From positions 6,944,001 to 7,008,000 of the forward strand of contig JAIOJX010000004.1 of NCBI GenBank assembly GCA_022376925.1: a DNA stretch of 64,000 bases. Reading direction: 5' to 3'. This DNA comes from Tragulus kanchil. Lineage: Eukaryota; Chordata; Mammalia; Artiodactyla; Tragulidae. Position 1 is the first letter of the stretch; every line of letters begins with the position of its first letter. The notes under the pieces were generated by a model, which saw only the letters and a list, made by a program, of their open reading frames with translations, was not told where the DNA came from and searched no databases. Shown here piece after piece: positions 61,571-64,000 of the stretch. The translations under genes and the position numbers were made by a program.

Positions 61571-63885
61571 CCAGTACCATACTGTCTTGATGACTGTTGC
61601 TTTATAGTAGAGTCTGAAGTTAGGGAGGCTGATCCCTCCAGCTCCATTTTTCTTTCTCAGAATTGCTTTGGCTATTTGAGGTCTTTTGTGCTTTCATATG
61701 AACTGTGTTACTCTTTGGTCTAGTTCTGTGAAAAATGTCAATGGAAGTTGAATAGGTATTGCATTGAATCTGTAGATGATATTTGGTAGTATGGTCATTT
61801 TCACAATATTGATTCTTCCAACCCAGGAACATGGAATATCTCTCCATCTGTTTAAGTCTTCTTTAATTTCTTTCATGAGTGTCTTGTAATTTTCTGTGTA
61901 CAGTTCTTTTGCTTCTTTGGGTACATTTATTCCTAGATATTGGATTCTTTTGGTTGCAGTGGTGAAGGGGACTGCCTCTTTGATTTCATTTTCTGATTTT
62001 TCATTGTTTGTGTATAGGAATGTCAGTGATTTCTGTGTGTTGACTTTGTATCCTGCGACTTTGCTGAATTCGTTGATTAGCTCTAGTAGCTTTGTAATAG
62101 AGTCTTTGAAATTTTCTATGTATAATATCATGTCATCTGCAAAAAGAGAGAGCTTGACTTCTTCCTTTCCAGTCTGGATTCCTTTGATTTCTTTCTCTTC
62201 TCTTATTGCTGTTGCTAGAACTTCCAGGACTATGTTGAATAGTAGTGGTGAAAGTGGACACCCCTGTCTTGTTCCTGATCTTAGAGGGAATGCTTTCAGT
62301 TTTTTCACCGTTGAGGATAATGTTCGCTGTGGGCTTCTCATAGATGGCTTTCACTATGTTGAGATAGGTTCCTTCTATGCCCATTTTCTGAAGAGTTTTT
62401 ATCATGAATGGGTGTTGTACTTTGTCAAAGGCTTTCTCTGCATCTATTGAGATGATCATGTGATTTTTGTCTCTCAGTTTGTTAATATGGTGTATCACAT
62501 TGATTGATTTGCGGATGTTGAAGAATCCTTGCATGCCTGGGATGAACCCGACTTGATCATGATGTATGAGTTTTTTGATGTGTCGTTGAATTCTGTTTGC
62601 TAGGATTTGTTGAGGATCTTGACATCTAAGTTCATCAGAGAAATCGGTCTGTAATTTTCCTTTTTTGTGTTGTCTTTGCCTGGTTTGGGTATCAGGGTGA
62701 TGGTGGCCTTGTAGAATGTGTTTGGAAGCCAGTACCTTACTGTCTTGATGACTGTTGCTTTATAGTAGAGTCTGAAGTTAGGGAGGCTGATCCCTCCAGC
62801 TCCATTTTTCTTTCTCAGAATTGCTTTGGCTATTTGAGGTCTTTTGTGCTTTCATATGAACTGTGTTACTCTTTGGTCTAGTTCTGTGAAAAATGTCAAT
62901 GGAAGTTGAATAGGTATTGCATTGAATCTGTAGATGATATTTGGTAGTATGGTCATTTTCACAATATTGATTCTTCCAACCCAGGAACATGGAATATCTC
63001 TCCATCTGTTTAAGTCTTCTTTAATTTCTTTCATGAGTGTCTTGTAATTTTCTGTGTACAGTTCTTTTGCTTCTTTGGGTACATTTATTCCTAGATATTG
63101 GATTCTTTTGGTTGCAGTGGTGAAGGGGACTGCCTCTTTGATTTCATTTTCTGATTTTTCATTGTTTGTGTATAGGAATGTCAGTGATTTCTGTGTGTTG
63201 ACTTTGTATCCTGCGACTTTGCTGAATTCGTTGATTAGCTCTAGTAGCTTTGTAATAGAGTCTTTGAAATTTTCTATGTATAATATCATGTCATCTGCAA
63301 AAAGAGAGAGCTTGACTTCTTCCTTTCCAGTCTGGATTCCTTTGATTTCTTTCTCTTCTCTTATTGCTGTTGCTAGAACTTCCAGGACTATGTTGAATAG
63401 TAGTGGTGAAAGTGGACACCCCTGTCTTGTTCCTGATCTTAGAGGGAATGCTTTCAGTTTTTCACCGTTGAGGATTATGTTCGCTGTGGGCTTCTCATAG
63501 ATGGCTTTCACTATGTTGAGATAGGTTCCTTCTATGCCCATTTTCTGAAGAGTTTTTATCATGAATGGGTGTTGTACTTTGTCAAAGGCTTTCTCTGCAT
63601 CTATTGAGATGATCATGTGATTTTTGTCTCTCAGTTTGTTAATATGGTGTATCACATTGATTGATTTGCGGATGTTGAAGAATCCTTGCATGCCTGGGAT
63701 GAACCCGACTTGATCATGATGTATGAGTTTTTTGATGTGTCGTTGAATTCTGTTTGCTAGGATTTGTTGAGGATCTTGACATCTAAGTTCATCAGAGAAA
63801 TCGGTCTGTAATTTTCCTTTTTTGTGTTGTCTTTGCCTGGTTTGGGTATCAGGGTGATGGTGGCCTTGTAGAATGTGTTTGGAAG
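61571..63885. repeat. Duplication U: 61571-62728 repeated at 62729-63885
   Basis: About 1.16 kb head to tail, sharing 'ggaag' and 'ccagtacc' words at the join. One T-run difference (one extra T near 62299-62305 in the first copy) and a base change near it break the reading frame in copy 1 only. Confidence 0.96.
61620..62534 (-). pseudogene. L1 ORF2 reverse-transcriptase region, copy 1, frameshifted
   Basis: Pieces at 62133-62534 and 61694-62341 overlap in different frames because of the extra T near 62300. The RT motifs are split: '[15 protein letters not shown]' lies in one piece, '[15 protein letters not shown]' and 'FADDMILY' in the other. A stop replaces the usual Trp just before 'KHKRPQIAK' (near 61690). 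The open frame at 61620-61847 is a shadow in another frame. Confidence 0.9.
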
Positions 63886-64000
63886 TTTTCCTTCCTGTGC
63901 AATTTTTTGAAAGAGTTTTAGAAGGACAGGCATTAGGTCTTCTTTAAATGTTTGGTAGAATTCGGCTGTGAAGCCATCTGGCCCTGGGCTTTTATTTTTG
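62778..64000 (-). pseudogene. L1 ORF2 reverse-transcriptase region, copy 2, partial
   Basis: One open frame of 279 codons (62852-63691) holds the RT palm in order: '[14 protein letters not shown]' (about residues 29-42), '[15 protein letters not shown]' and the catalytic 'FADD'. Upstream, near 63756-63771, one base is missing from an A-run, which shifts frame; the same loss is seen near 62618 in copy 1, so it is genuine. From there to 64000 the '[19 protein letters not shown]' region continues off the window. A nonsense codon near 62848 separates it from the C-terminal part. Confidence 0.9.

Larger units (their letters stand above)
58997..64000 (-). mobile_element. L1 LINE, young-looking but dead, running off the right edge
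   Basis: Antisense L1 whose 3' end is the T run at about 58998-59008. Its 3' UTR is 59010-59335 ('cagacatgtatgttcccaga', 'cttgttacttcctccatgc'), then ORF2 up to the window edge. Duplications T and U inflate it by about 2.26 kb. ORF2 carries frameshifts and a nonsense codon. It lies inside the old L1 that ends at 58996. Confidence 0.9.

Noticed and set aside
6751..63885. The ~1.1 kb direct repeats as satellite DNA, a gene-family array or a new mobile element
   Set aside because: The 21 units share no sequence with one another; each duplicates only its own local sequence, once. A satellite or mobile element would repeat the same unit.
1..64000. CRISPR arrays, phage or bacterial systems
   Set aside because: There are no short regularly spaced repeats and no bacterial genes; the SINE, LINE and LTR content is mammalian.

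Overview
This is mammalian nuclear DNA from a ruminant (Ruminantia). The basis is several insertions of ruminant-type SINEs: Bov-tA (tRNA-Glu head, LINE-like tail), BovA2/ART2-type, and short and long CHR-type tRNA SINEs. Older mammalian repeats (MIR, L2, MER5A) and L1 LINEs make up much of the rest. I found no protein-coding exon, no RNA gene and no CpG-island promoter. The longest open frames are L1 ORF2 remnants or chance frames inside repeats, so the window reads as a gene desert or a large intron. Placement below Ruminantia is not possible from what I can see.

The dominant structure is a staircase of 21 head-to-tail, near-identical direct duplications, named A to U here, from about 6.75 kb to the right end. 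Each repeats about 1.03-1.17 kb of local sequence exactly once, mostly abutting its copy. Many are chained, so the new end of one pair becomes part of the next pair (A-B, C-D, I-J-K-L, N-O-P, R-S). Together they account for about 23.5 kb, and the non-redundant sequence would be about 40.5 kb. The near-constant unit length, the unrelated sequence at every breakpoint, and the small indels and garbled bases crowded at the joins fit unmerged contig or gap-fill overlaps in a draft assembly far better than biology.

Layout: 1-6.75 kb is mostly unique sequence with a Bov-tA fragment and a MIR. 6.75-10.9 kb (pairs A, B) holds Bov-tA, long CHR, BovA2 and short CHR SINEs. 10.9-13 kb is unique with one well-bounded long CHR SINE. 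13-17.3 kb (C, D) holds an L1 3' end and a short CHR SINE. 17.3-20.3 kb (E) holds an L2 3' end. 20.3-27.8 kb (F, G) holds Bov-tA, MIR and unique sequence. 27.8-30.1 kb (H) holds a long CHR SINE inserted in a Bov-tA. 30.1-38.5 kb (I-L) is largely unique, with an L1 3' end and a strong CTCF-like site. 38.4-45.9 kb (M, N) holds a long CHR SINE, old repeats and a possible conserved non-coding block. 45.9-49.9 kb (O, P) holds MER5A and unique DNA. 50-64 kb (Q-U) is a nested retroelement stack: an old L1 carries a BovA2 SINE that carries a solo LTR, and is also split by two younger L1s, one of which carries a long CHR SINE.

I see no novel functional system. The most useful results are the assembly-duplication signature, the nested-insertion chronology, and the repeated insertion of a roughly 290-nt CHR-type SINE in this lineage.
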